Below, one piece after another: positions 19,373 to 27,528 of a stretch of DNA of 64,000 bases; positions within the stretch are counted from its first letter, which is position 1; each line of letters begins with the position of its first letter. Below the pieces are notes generated by a model. It made no database searches and was not told where the DNA came from. It saw only the letters and a list, made by a program, of their open reading frames with translations. The position numbers and the translations under genes are program-made. Source of the stretch: Comamonadaceae bacterium PBBC1 (GTDB lineage Bacteria; Pseudomonadota; Gammaproteobacteria; Burkholderiales; Burkholderiaceae_C); assembly GCA_002256145.1 (NCBI GenBank), contig NKIP01000001.1, forward strand, positions 256,090 through 320,089, written 5' to 3'.

Positions 19373-20257
19373 ATGAGCCACAACGTCATCCGCAAAGCCG
19401 TGTTCCCCGTGGCTGGTTTGGGCACCCGCTTTTTGCCCGCCACCAAAGCCGCACCCAAGGAGATGCTGCCGGTTGTGGACAAACCCCTGATCCAATACGC
19501 GGTCGAGGAAGCCTACAGCGCTGGTGTGCGGCACATGATTTTTGTCACCGGCCGCAGCAAGCGAGCGATCGAAGACCATTTCGACACCGCCTACGAACTT
19601 GAAAGCGAACTTGAGGCGGCGCACAAAGAGGAGTTGCTGGCTTTGGTGCGCTCCGTTCAGCCCGATGACATGGTGTGCGCCTACGTGCGACAACCCCGCT
19701 CCTTGGGCTTGGGTCATGCCGTTTTGTGCGCCGAAGCCATGGTGGGCAACGAGCCTTTTGCGGTGCTGCTGGCCGATGACTTGATGGTCGGGCTGCAGGG
19801 TGGACCCTCTGTCCTGAAACAAATGGTGGCGGCCTACACGCAACAAGGTCGCTCCATTTTGGCTGTCCAAGAAGTTCCGCTTGAACATGTCAAGCGCTAC
19901 GGCATTGTCGCTGGTGAACCCGCAGGCAAACAGCTCATTCGGGTGGAACAAATCGTGGAAAAACCCAGCCCTGACACCGCCCCTTCGCGCATGGGGGTGG
20001 CAGGTCGCTACATCCTCACACCGGGCATCTTCGAAGAAATTCGAAGCCAACCTACGGGCGTCGGTGGTGAAATTCAGCTCACCGATGCGATTGCTCGACT
20101 GATGCAGCGCGAAGCTGTTTACGCCTTCCAATACCAAGGCAAACGCTACGACTGTGGCAGCAAAGAGGGTTTTTTAGAAGCCACGGTCGAGCTGGCATTG
20201 CAGCACCCTCAAGTCGGTGCGTCGTTCCGCGACTACCTCAAGGGCTTGAGCCTGTAA
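19373..20257 (+). CDS. galU: UTP-glucose-1-phosphate uridylyltransferase
   Basis: Makes UDP-glucose for exopolysaccharide, LPS and trehalose synthesis. 294 residues with the nucleotidyltransferase signature [24 protein letters not shown] at the N terminus, [20 protein letters not shown], the VEKP loop and [12 protein letters not shown]. The AAGGACACCCCCATG ribosome site supports the start at 19373. It lies 25 bases after valS on the same strand, so cotranscription is likely. It is convergent with the TusA-like gene, with 17 bases between. Confidence 0.95.
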   Translation: MSHNVIRKAVFPVAGLGTRFLPATKAAPKEMLPVVDKPLIQYAVEEAYSAGVRHMIFVTGRSKRAIEDHFDTAYELESELEAAHKEELLALVRSVQPDDMVCAYVRQPRSLGLGHAVLCAEAMVGNEPFAVLLADDLMVGLQGGPSVLKQMVAAYTQQGRSILAVQEVPLEHVKRYGIVAGEPAGKQLIRVEQIVEKPSPDTAPSRMGVAGRYILTPGIFEEIRSQPTGVGGEIQLTDAIARLMQREAVYAFQYQGKRYDCGSKEGFLEATVELALQHPQVGASFRDYLKGLSL

Positions 20258-20274
20258 GGCTCAGTGGCGTCTTT

Positions 20275-20505
20275 TCAACGGCGTTTGAGTGCAAACACAA
20301 ACGCTGTTTCGGTCTTTTCCTGCATCACCAAATCGTTGCCGGTCTGGCGGGCAAAGGCCTCAAAGTCGCGCCAGGCACCGGGGTCGGTGGCCGTCACTTT
20401 GAGAACTTGACCACTGCTCATCTCGTTCAGGGCCTTCTTGGCCTTCAAAATGGGCAAAGGGCAGTTCAGGCCGCTGGTGTCTATTTCTTTGTCGATGTGC
20501 ATCAT
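20275..20505 (-). CDS. TusA/SirA-family sulfurtransferase-like protein
   Basis: 76-residue protein of the TusA/YeeD/SirA fold with the diagnostic Cys15 in LNCPLPILKAKKAL (CPxP motif), which carries persulfide sulfur in family members that serve tRNA thiolation or sulfur trafficking. The true TusA role is not certain, since several paralogues exist in this group. The start ATG overlaps the stop of the upstream Nudix gene (ATGATG), so translation is coupled. cysM lies upstream in the same direction, giving a sulfur-flavoured neighbourhood. Confidence 0.88.
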   Translation of the reverse strand: MMHIDKEIDTSGLNCPLPILKAKKALNEMSSGQVLKVTATDPGAWRDFEAFARQTGNDLVMQEKTETAFVFALKRR

Positions 20506-21059
20506 GTGTCCTGATTCGCTTGCTGGCTCTGCGCGGCACGCTCTTCCCATGTCATGAACTTCGGCTCGATGCCGATGGTGCGAAGCCAGTCGCCCAATGC
20601 GTAGCCGGTGCCCGCAGGCCAGCAAATCAGGTCTTTGAAATCAAACATCTTGTACTCGGCCAGCTCAGGCGACAAACGCACTTCGCCTTCGGCCACCGCA
20701 TGGTAGGCAATGATCACCTGGTTCATGCGTTGAAAGTCGTACACGCCGATCAACTTGAGGGCCGACACCTTCAGGTTGGTTTCTTCGGCAATCTCGCGTG
20801 TGATGCCTTCTTCAGGGGTTTCACCCGCTTCCATGAAGCCGGTGATCAGCGCAAAACGCCTGCCCGGCCATGCCGCATTGCGGGCCAACAAAATTTGGTC
20901 ACCAACCTGCACAATGCCCGCCAGCACAGGTGTGGGGTTGTTCCAGTGGGTGAAGTCGCAAGCAGTGCAACGCAGGCGAAGGGTTTCACCCCCGTCTTCC
21001 ATTTGCGAGAGCCATGCCAGAGGGTTGGCGCATTGGGGACAAAAACGAAATTCAGCCAT
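20502..21059 (-). CDS. Nudix hydrolase with N-terminal zinc ribbon (NudC-like)
   Basis: 185 residues. A zinc ribbon (C7, C10, C31, C34) is followed by a Nudix domain whose box spans residues 74-96 (GX5EX7REXXEEXG, with GFMEAGETPEEG and REIAEETN). The architecture recalls NudC-type NADH pyrophosphatases but is shorter, so the substrate (NAD(H), ADP-ribose or another) is open. Just downstream of cysM (14 bases) and coupled to the TusA-like gene, it probably belongs to a cysM-nudix-tusA operon. Confidence 0.87.
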   Translation of the reverse strand: MAEFRFCPQCANPLAWLSQMEDGGETLRLRCTACDFTHWNNPTPVLAGIVQVGDQILLARNAAWPGRRFALITGFMEAGETPEEGITREIAEETNLKVSALKLIGVYDFQRMNQVIIAYHAVAEGEVRLSPELAEYKMFDFKDLICWPAGTGYALGDWLRTIGIEPKFMTWEERAAQSQQANQDT

Positions 21060-21073
21060 TCAAGCAACTCCAG

Positions 21074-21976
21074 TCAGGCGGGAAAAACGCCCGTAGACAA
21101 ATAGCGGTCACCGCGATCGCACACGATGAAGACGATGGTGGCGTTTTGCGCCGTCTTGGCCACTTGCTGGGCCACCCAGCAAGCCCCTGCAGCCGAAATG
21201 CCCGCAAAGATGCCTTCGCTCCGGGCCATTTGGCGGCAAGTGTCCTCGGCATCGCTTTGGCTCACATAAATCAGCTCATCCACCTGGCTCGGATCGTAAA
21301 TTTTGGGCAGATATTCCTCGGGCCACTTGCGAATACCCGGAATGCGCGAGCCCTCGCTGGGCTGGGCACCGATGATGCGGATGGCCGGGTTCTTTTCTTT
21401 CAGAAACCGCGACACGCCCGTGATGGTGCCGGTGGTGCCCATGGCGCTGACAAAATGGGTGACCTTGCCGCCGGTTTGCTCCCAAATTTCAGGACCGGTG
21501 GTTTCGTAATGGATGCGTGGGTTATCGGCGTTGGCAAACTGGTCCAAGATGCGGCCCTTGCCCTGTGCGGCCATGTTGTCAGCCAAATCACGGGCGTATT
21601 CCATGCCACCGCTCTTGGGCGTGAGGATCAATTCCGCACCAAACGCCTTCATGGTCTGGGCGCGTTCAATCGACAGGTCCTCGGGCATGATCAAAATCAT
21701 GCGATAACCCTTGATGGCCGCGGCCATGGCCAAAGCAATGCCGGTGTTGCCCGAGGTCGCCTCGATCAAGGTATCACCCGGTTTGATCTCGCCTCGCTCT
21801 TCGGCACGACGGATCATCGACAAAGCCGGCCGATCCTTGACAGAACCTGCCGGGTTGTTGCCTTCTAGCTTGCCCAAAATGACATTGCCACGCGCCACCG
21901 TATCGGCAGCCCCCAAGCGCTGCAAAGCCACCAAAGGTGTTTTGCCAATTGCGTCTTCAATGGTTGGATAAATCAT
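21074..21976 (-). CDS. cysM: Cysteine synthase B (CysM type)
   Basis: PLP enzyme making cysteine (or S-sulfocysteine from thiosulfate) from O-acetylserine. 300 residues with the PLP lysine K47 in NPAGSVKDRPA, the phosphate loop TSGNTG at 74-79, the acceptor-site GTTGTITGV and the C-terminal IVCDRGDRYLSTGVF, which is typical of CysM rather than CysK. The start at 21976 (MIYPTIEDAIGKTPLV) matches family N termini; a longer frame to 22090 runs into the tRNA-Leu promoter region. Confidence 0.94.
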   Translation of the reverse strand: MIYPTIEDAIGKTPLVALQRLGAADTVARGNVILGKLEGNNPAGSVKDRPALSMIRRAEERGEIKPGDTLIEATSGNTGIALAMAAAIKGYRMILIMPEDLSIERAQTMKAFGAELILTPKSGGMEYARDLADNMAAQGKGRILDQFANADNPRIHYETTGPEIWEQTGGKVTHFVSAMGTTGTITGVSRFLKEKNPAIRIIGAQPSEGSRIPGIRKWPEEYLPKIYDPSQVDELIYVSQSDAEDTCRQMARSEGIFAGISAAGACWVAQQVAKTAQNATIVFIVCDRGDRYLSTGVFPA

Positions 21977-22097
21977 GTTCGTACTTTGCCATAACTTGAC
22001 CACCCGCATTTGATGCGGTGACTTTGAACAAGACACTTGCGTGACGATGGATCTGCATTTTTTCAACATGGCTTTCAAAAAGTGCCCCATGTTGTGT

Positions 22098-22103
22098 CAT
22101 AAT
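22098..22103 (+). promoter_or_regulatory. Possible -10 element of tRNA-Leu
   Basis: CATAAT is 20 bases before the mature tRNA-Leu 5' end, a normal place for a tRNA promoter. A -35 match is poor (TTTCAA-like sequence around 22073). Confidence 0.35.
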
Positions 22104-22123
22104 TCAGGTCTTCACAAATACCC

Positions 22124-22208
22124 GCCCGGGTGGTGAAATTGGTAGACTCAGGGGACTCAAAATCCCCCGCCGCAAGGCGTGCCGGTTCGAGTCCGGCCCC
22201 GGGCACCA
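22124..22208 (+). tRNA. leuX: tRNA-Leu (anticodon CAA)
   Basis: An 85-base class II tRNA with a long variable arm and encoded CCA. The acceptor GCCCGGG pairs with CCCGGGC, discriminator A. The anticodon stem GGGGA/TCCCC encloses loop CTCAAAA with anticodon CAA at 22158-22160. The variable arm is GCCGCAAGGCGT-like, and the T loop is TTCGAGT. It is free-standing, between cysM (divergent) and the accessory cluster that ends at 22435. The symbol is given by analogy to E. coli tRNA-Leu(CAA). Confidence 0.96.
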
Positions 22209-22248
22209 TCTCTGGAAACCCAGCAACCATGCGGGTTCCAAGCGAATC

Positions 22249-22276
22249 AAGGCCAACCTTCACAGGTTGGCCTTTT
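22249..22276 (+). terminator. Terminator of tRNA-Leu
   Basis: Near-perfect hairpin AAGGCCAACCT-tcac-AGGTTGGCCTT followed by T residues, 41 bases after the tRNA. Confidence 0.85.
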
Positions 22277-22434
22277 TTCTTGTCTGACGCCTTTCGGGGG
22301 CGGTAGCGTCATTCTCGAACCTTGGACATCCAGACTGCTGATCACTTGCGTGACATTTTGGGCCTTGGACTGACAGGTCGCCGAAAGGGCCCCTTCTGCT
22401 GCACGGCAGAAAAAAGCGTCCTCAGTTTTACAAC

Positions 22435-23313
22435 TCAAACTGCCAAGAATTTGATCAACTCGGAAGCGACCTGCTCTGGATCTTCGCGCTGTGGAAAATG
22501 CCCAATCCCGGGCATCAGTTTGCGCTCATAGCGATTGAGGAAATATTGGGATTGCCCCATGAAAGACGCGGGTAAATTGACGCCATCTGCATCGCCATGC
22601 AATATCAGCGTGGGCACATCCAATGGCGTGATGATGCTCAAGGCCTGCTCTTCGGCCGCATAACAAACATCTCCCGGGGCATGGCCCCAACGGTGTTGAT
22701 AGGAGTGCAGCGTGACCTCCGGCCAATCGTCATTGGCAAATGCTTGGGCTGTGGTTTCGAACTCTTCGGGCGTGAACCATCCAGAAGGTGCCCAAGTTTC
22801 CCACATGATTTTGGCGAAAGCATTGCGGTTTTCGCGCACAGCACGTTGGCCCCGTGGTGTCGCCATGTACCAGTGATACCAGTATTGACGCGCCTGCTCC
22901 AGCGACAAGTCTTGTGATGGCAAATTAGTGCCATAAGCCACGGAAAGCAACACCAGGTGGCTGGCCACGCCAGGCTGCAAGGCACAGGCATTGCCCGCAG
23001 CGCGTGCCCCCCAGTCGTGGCCCACCAAGGCAGGTTTGTGCAATCGCAGCTGGGCTATCAGCTCCAGCAGGTCACGCCCCAGGACAGACAGTTGTCCGCT
23101 GCGCGGCGTGTCATCGCTCAAAAAACGAGTTGGCGAAAACCCACGCAATGCAGGAACAATGACCCGCCAGCCTTGAAGGGCCAACACCGGTGCCACTTGG
23201 GCCCAAGTTCGCGGGCTGTCAGGCCAGCCATGCAACAAAATGACCGTGCGAGTCGCATCGGGGTTCCATTCTTCATACCCGATGCGCAAAACAGAGGTGT
23301 CAACAAATTTCAT
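22435..23313 (-). CDS. Alpha/beta hydrolase (epoxide-hydrolase/dehalogenase-like)
   Basis: 292 residues from the ATG at 23313, which has an AGGGAGCAAGCC ribosome site. The alpha/beta-hydrolase core has the oxyanion motif HGWP (28-31), a nucleophile elbow GHDWG with Asp100 rather than Ser, an acid in LHGDADG (about 241-243) and the histidine H272 in GIGHFP. An Asp nucleophile indicates epoxide hydrolase, haloacetate dehalogenase or a related C-O/C-Cl cleaving enzyme, not a serine esterase. It ends the minus-strand accessory cluster, 167 bases after the SDR gene, so it may or may not share the transcript. Confidence 0.85.
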   Translation of the reverse strand: MKFVDTSVLRIGYEEWNPDATRTVILLHGWPDSPRTWAQVAPVLALQGWRVIVPALRGFSPTRFLSDDTPRSGQLSVLGRDLLELIAQLRLHKPALVGHDWGARAAGNACALQPGVASHLVLLSVAYGTNLPSQDLSLEQARQYWYHWYMATPRGQRAVRENRNAFAKIMWETWAPSGWFTPEEFETTAQAFANDDWPEVTLHSYQHRWGHAPGDVCYAAEEQALSIITPLDVPTLILHGDADGVNLPASFMGQSQYFLNRYERKLMPGIGHFPQREDPEQVASELIKFLAV

Positions 23314-23480
23314 GGCTTGCTCCCTAGTGAAGATGCTCATGCTTGGCAAGTCGGCTCCACTGGCGCAAGCATGCTGGAATAAACGGTTCTGTTGGGCGAT
23401 GGCGTTCAGATCTGTGAGGTTCATCGGGTGCCATCGATGCGCCATCCGGGTTTACTGGAGCGCAATGGAAGTCGCAGCTT

Positions 23481-24245
23481 CTAAATACTGGGTGCACCTG
23501 CGGACAAGAAACCGCCATCCACCGGCATCACGATTCCGGAAATATAGGAGGCACCTTCTGATACGAGGAATGACACGGCGTGAGCAATTTCAGATGTCGT
23601 CCCATAACGCTTCATGGGTATCGCGCTGGCGTACTCTGAGCGAAACTTATCCGTGTGAAGAACCCGGGTCATTGGCGTATCCACCGGGCCAGGCGCAAGG
23701 GCATTGGCCGTGATGCCGTGATCGGCAAGCTCTACCGCCATCTGACGCGTCAAGGCGATGACCGCGCCCTTGGACGTACCGTAGGCAGTACGCCCCTTGC
23801 CCACAGCCCGCATCCCCGCAACAGAAGCGATGTTGACGATGCGGCCCCACTTGTTTTGACTCATCAACCGTGCGGCGTGCTGGCTACACAACAAGGTTCC
23901 TGTGACGTTCACGTTCATGGTCGCGATGAAGTGATCCAGTGGAAAGTCGATGAAGGGGAACACCTTTGCGATCCCCGCGCAGTTCACGAGAACGTCGCAT
24001 CTTCCGTGCTTTTCAGCGATGGATGCAAACCCTTGTGCTATTGACTCGGCTCGCCCGACGTCCATCTGCAGCGCCTGCGCGGTATACCCCTCACCGGTCA
24101 ACTGGCCGGCCAGGTCGCTTGCGGCTTTGACATCGAGGTCTGCAATGACCACACTGAAACCAGACATGGCCAATTGTCGGCAAACCTCAGAGCCGATGCC
24201 CATGGCCCCACCCGTGACCACAGCAACGCGTTGTTTCGATTCCAT
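23481..24245 (-). CDS. Short-chain dehydrogenase/reductase (classical SDR)
   Basis: 254-residue NAD(P)-dependent oxidoreductase with a complete classical signature: cofactor loop TGGAMGIG (11-18), NCAG (88-91), Asn113, Ser141, Tyr155 and Lys159 in YGTSK. An Asp in the ADLD segment after the second strand (residue 36) favours NAD over NADP. The start at 24245 has a GGGAGAAC ribosome site. It lies 16 bases downstream of the DUF1537 kinase, so it is very likely the dehydrogenase of the same sugar-acid pathway, supplying or using an oxo intermediate (inference). Confidence 0.9.
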   Translation of the reverse strand: MESKQRVAVVTGGAMGIGSEVCRQLAMSGFSVVIADLDVKAASDLAGQLTGEGYTAQALQMDVGRAESIAQGFASIAEKHGRCDVLVNCAGIAKVFPFIDFPLDHFIATMNVNVTGTLLCSQHAARLMSQNKWGRIVNIASVAGMRAVGKGRTAYGTSKGAVIALTRQMAVELADHGITANALAPGPVDTPMTRVLHTDKFRSEYASAIPMKRYGTTSEIAHAVSFLVSEGASYISGIVMPVDGGFLSAGAPSI

Positions 24246-24261
24246 TGCATGTTCTCCCGTG

Positions 24262-25677
24262 TTACGTTGGCGCGCCTTGTGGCGTTCCCCGAAGCGCCCG
24301 GACAAAGTAGGACGCGTCCCCCATCTGCCCCCCCTTCAGAGCCATTTGCAGGCCTTTCAGGTGGGGTTTATTTGAAATCACTCTGCACAAGGGCGCACCA
24401 GGGGACAGACGGGCTTGTATCTCGATCGCATCTGGTGCGAGAACACTGGTGATTTGACTTGATGTATCGCCTCCGGACAAGATCAGGCGTTGCACCACGC
24501 TTGCGAGCAAGATGTTCTGAACGATGGCACCGAGCCGAGCGCCCAAAAGTCGACCACCGCCGTGCCTGGCTTGTTCACGGCTTTCTCCGCGAGCCATCAG
24601 TGACTCGATCAGCATGCCAATACGAGGATCTTCTGGCCCCCGTGCCGTGTGCAAGATGACGCTTTTTCCTTGGGCGAGCAACGCAACGGTGGCTTCAACG
24701 AGGGCAGCTGCCGCCTGCTCCCAACGCTCACCATCCACCAAGGCACATGCGTCGATCGCAACCTCTGCAAACCCCTCGGCGATGGCCGAGTCTATCTGCT
24801 TGGCGCTCAGTGCCGACGCGCTGCCAGAGATGGCAAGAACCTGCTGAACGGCCGGGAAAGATTCGAAGTGACGACTCTTGTCCGAGAAAGCGCCTTGTTC
24901 GGCCCACCACTGTGTGAGGGCATATTCAACACCCGACGAGCCCACCACAAAGACGGGTCGATGGTCTTGATGGTGTGAAAGCAGCAGGCCACCGACCTCG
25001 GTCAGGTCAGCAGTTTCCGCCGAATCGATCAACAGCGCAGTCTTGACGTTCTGTCTCGAAGCCGCGTATTGAGCCTGCAGTGCCTCACGGCCCAGCGCGA
25101 ACTTGGGCAGTGTGAATTTGCCAATCGGCATCGAAGTCTGACGGCCAAGGTGGACGACCAGGTCGGCCTCGTCCATCGGCGTGACTGGATGCACACTCAT
25201 GATCGGATGGCGATCGATGCGATAGGTGAGTCCATCCGTGCCAGATCGTGCAAACAAGTTGCCAAAAACACAGTAGCGGGACAGTGCCGGCGTGCCGGCA
25301 ACGATGGGGATCAGTTCAGGGCCAAAAGTTTTTTGCGCAAGGTCCATCGCACGGCCGATGCTCCCGACCGATGGGGAGCTGTCGAAGGTCGAACAGACTT
25401 TGTAATGAACGATGTGTGAACCAAGGGCTGCCAGCGCTTCAAAAATAGCCGGAAGTTTTTGCGCCATCTCGACGGGAGACATGCCTCGGCTGTCCCCTGC
25501 GACCCCGATGGCGTCATAGCCGCCGAGGGATTCCAAAAGCGCTGGCGTGGGCGGGCTCAGAAAAAGAGCGCATTTGAGCCCGGCAAAGGCCAGAACTTCG
25601 AGCGCGTCGGTCGACCCTGTGAAATCGTCACCGTAAAAGGCGAGCCGCAGTGGGGCGGCGTGAGCATTTGAACTCAT
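24262..25677 (-). CDS. Four-carbon acid sugar kinase family protein (DUF1537)
   Basis: 471 residues. The N-terminal acid-binding domain starts with LAFYGDDFTGSTDALE (GDDFTGSTD at 16-24), and the C-terminal nucleotide-binding domain carries SGGDTS at 401-406. Characterised members phosphorylate D-threonate, D-erythronate, 3-oxotetronates or 3-oxo-isoapionate (DtnK, DenK, OtnK, OiaK). The start ATG overlaps the stop of the RuBisCO-like gene (ATGA). This kinase plus RuBisCO-like protein pairing is known from D-apionate breakdown, where the kinase makes 3-oxo-isoapionate 4-phosphate for decarboxylation. The exact substrate here is inferred, not shown. Confidence 0.9.
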   Translation of the reverse strand: MSSNAHAAPLRLAFYGDDFTGSTDALEVLAFAGLKCALFLSPPTPALLESLGGYDAIGVAGDSRGMSPVEMAQKLPAIFEALAALGSHIVHYKVCSTFDSSPSVGSIGRAMDLAQKTFGPELIPIVAGTPALSRYCVFGNLFARSGTDGLTYRIDRHPIMSVHPVTPMDEADLVVHLGRQTSMPIGKFTLPKFALGREALQAQYAASRQNVKTALLIDSAETADLTEVGGLLLSHHQDHRPVFVVGSSGVEYALTQWWAEQGAFSDKSRHFESFPAVQQVLAISGSASALSAKQIDSAIAEGFAEVAIDACALVDGERWEQAAAALVEATVALLAQGKSVILHTARGPEDPRIGMLIESLMARGESREQARHGGGRLLGARLGAIVQNILLASVVQRLILSGGDTSSQITSVLAPDAIEIQARLSPGAPLCRVISNKPHLKGLQMALKGGQMGDASYFVRALRGTPQGAPT

Positions 25678-26948
25678 GGCTGCAAAGCGCTGAACTGCGC
25701 CAGCGCCCTTTGCAATGAAGGATGACTTTGGGCATAGCTTTCGAGGCTCACCCCGGAGATGGCGGCCTCCCATCCCTCGCGCATGCTCGCCACACCGGCG
25801 GCGATACCCTCCGGATGGCCGATGATCCCGCCCCCCGCCAAGTGCATCAAATCTGTAGATCCAAGCTTTTGGTAGAGATCGGGGGCCTGCCCGGCCCATT
25901 GGCCCGACGAAAAAACCGGCATCACCGGCTGGATACCCGCAAAGTCTGCATGACAGGACAATGCTGACGAAATGACCGAATCATCGGGTTCCCAAAATTT
26001 GCTTCGTATCCCGTTGACATGCATTTGGTCGATACCCACCAAGCGCCAAATCTTCTGGTAAGCCGCAAACGAAAATCCGAGCAGAGGATGCCGCGTGAAG
26101 GCTCCCCAGCCATTCCGATGGGCATGAATGGGCAGCTGTGCGTGCCGTCGCAAATGCTCAACGGCCGCAAAGCCCATCCAGTTCACACTGACCATCACAC
26201 AGGTTCCACCCGCTGCGAGCATGGCATCGTGTCGCCGGAGCATCTCGTCGATGCTGCCAGAGATGTTGATCGCATACATCGGCTTTCGACCCATGCGATC
26301 GGCATGCTTCAGGATCACGGGCATGACGGCTTTGAGACGCTCATCAAATGGCGCATAAGGCGGGTCGGCCATCAACTCGTCGTCCTTGATAAAGTCGATG
26401 TCTGCTGCACAAAGTGAATCGACGAGGTCTGCCGTTTGCTGAGGCGACAGACCGATGCTGGGCTTGATGATCGTGCCGATGATGGGTCGGCCGTGCACAC
26501 CCGCCATCGTGCGCGTACCTTGAATGCCAAACTGGGGGCCGGAAAAACGCTTCGCGTAGTCCGCCGGCATATCGATGTCCAGCAGGCGAAGGCCCGTGAC
26601 CTCGCCCAACTCAAAGAGATTTCCTGCGACGGTCGCCAGCAGCGTGGAAATGTTGGCACCGACGTTGTCAACGGGAAAAGCAATCTCGATTTCGGCACGG
26701 TTGAAACTCTGGTGTCCACCCCGTCGGTGCACGAGAGCACTGTGCAGCGACGGTTGCGCAACAGATTCCAGCGCATCGATGCGTGTCACCCTTGCACGAG
26801 ATCGTTGCTTGAGTTCATCCGTTTCACCTGGCAAAGCCATGAACGTTCCACTGGATTGCTCGCCTGCGATGGTGTCTGCGACTCGCTCGATGGGCATTGA
26901 GCTTTCGACAAAGTAGCGGGCGGTGAATTCAGAACGTTGTGTGAACAT
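25674..26948 (-). CDS. RuBisCO-like protein (form IV type), putative sugar-acid phosphate decarboxylase
   Basis: 424 residues from the ATG at 26948; an in-frame TTG at 26975 is an alternative, and neither has a good ribosome site. RuBisCO large-subunit fold with most active-site residues kept: Glu30 and Thr35 (E60/T65 in spinach numbering), Asn110 (N123), Lys162 (K175), Lys188-Asp190-Glu191 (K201 carbamate, D203, E204) in FIKDDE, His277/Arg278, His310, loop-6 Lys317 (K334) and Ser347/348 (S379). W66 is replaced by Phe36. No small subunit or phosphoribulokinase is near, so CO2 fixation is unlikely. Coupling to a DUF1537 kinase suggests a 3-oxo-acid phosphate decarboxylase, as known for OiaX. 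Confidence 0.9.
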   Translation of the reverse strand: MFTQRSEFTARYFVESSMPIERVADTIAGEQSSGTFMALPGETDELKQRSRARVTRIDALESVAQPSLHSALVHRRGGHQSFNRAEIEIAFPVDNVGANISTLLATVAGNLFELGEVTGLRLLDIDMPADYAKRFSGPQFGIQGTRTMAGVHGRPIIGTIIKPSIGLSPQQTADLVDSLCAADIDFIKDDELMADPPYAPFDERLKAVMPVILKHADRMGRKPMYAINISGSIDEMLRRHDAMLAAGGTCVMVSVNWMGFAAVEHLRRHAQLPIHAHRNGWGAFTRHPLLGFSFAAYQKIWRLVGIDQMHVNGIRSKFWEPDDSVISSALSCHADFAGIQPVMPVFSSGQWAGQAPDLYQKLGSTDLMHLAGGGIIGHPEGIAAGVASMREGWEAAISGVSLESYAQSHPSLQRALAQFSALQP

Positions 26949-27126
26949 ATCGGGGAGCTCGCTCGATGATTTCAAAGTTCGTGTGCATGCAGGTCGCGCA
27001 GCTTGGGTGTCTTGAGTGGTCCCGCAAGTTCACCGGACCCACTTCCCACACCTTGCCTTGATGCATCCATGCCGCATCCAGGGTGTTCTTCGGGAAGTTT
27101 TGCAATCCAATGCTGAGGGCCTGCCA

Positions 27127-27528
27127 TCAATCAATCCCCGCACTCCATCGGTCATTCCAATTGCGCTCGATTTGCCGGCGGTCGCGTTTGGTGGGACGGC
27201 CTTGTTCGATGCTGAGTGCAGGCTCGCGGGCCAGGCGGTGTTGCTCGGCGGCTTTTTGGCGGGCCGCGATGCTTTCCGGGGTTTCTGTGTACAGCAGCTG
27301 CGCCACAGGTGCCGGGCCACGCACACCGCTCAAGGCCTGCACCACAACCGTTCGCTCGACAGCGCCTTGCCGCAGGCACACCGTATCGCCAGGTTTGACT
27401 TCTTTGGACGCCTTGGCATCCTGCCCATTGACCTGCACGCGGTTTTTGCCGATTTCATCGCTGGCCAGGCTGCGGGTCTTGTAAAAACGTGCCGCCCACA
27501 ACCATTTGTCGATGCGCAGGGCGTTCAT
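27127..27528 (-). CDS. hslR: Heat-shock protein Hsp15 (S4-domain RNA-binding)
   Basis: 133 residues with an N-terminal S4 domain (RIDKWLWAARFYKTRSLA..., VQVNG, PGDTV) and a basic C-terminal tail rich in Arg/Gln. Hsp15 in E. coli rescues stalled 50S subunits carrying peptidyl-tRNA. The start ATG overlaps the stop of the upstream SDR gene (ATGA), so the two are cotranslated. It is the last core gene before the accessory cluster, on the same strand but with a 178-base gap, which may contain the promoter of the RuBisCO-like gene. Confidence 0.92.
   Translation of the reverse strand: MNALRIDKWLWAARFYKTRSLASDEIGKNRVQVNGQDAKASKEVKPGDTVCLRQGAVERTVVVQALSGVRGPAPVAQLLYTETPESIAARQKAAEQHRLAREPALSIEQGRPTKRDRRQIERNWNDRWSAGID

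Noticed and set aside
22124..22208. tRNA-Leu as an integration site with a second attachment copy near 27 kb
   Set aside because: No repeat of the tRNA 3' end and no integrase were found up to hslR.
25674..26948. Calling the RuBisCO-like gene cbbL/rbcL for carbon fixation
   Set aside because: No small subunit, no phosphoribulokinase and no cbbR nearby, and the overall sequence is far from forms I-III; the operon partners point to sugar-acid metabolism.
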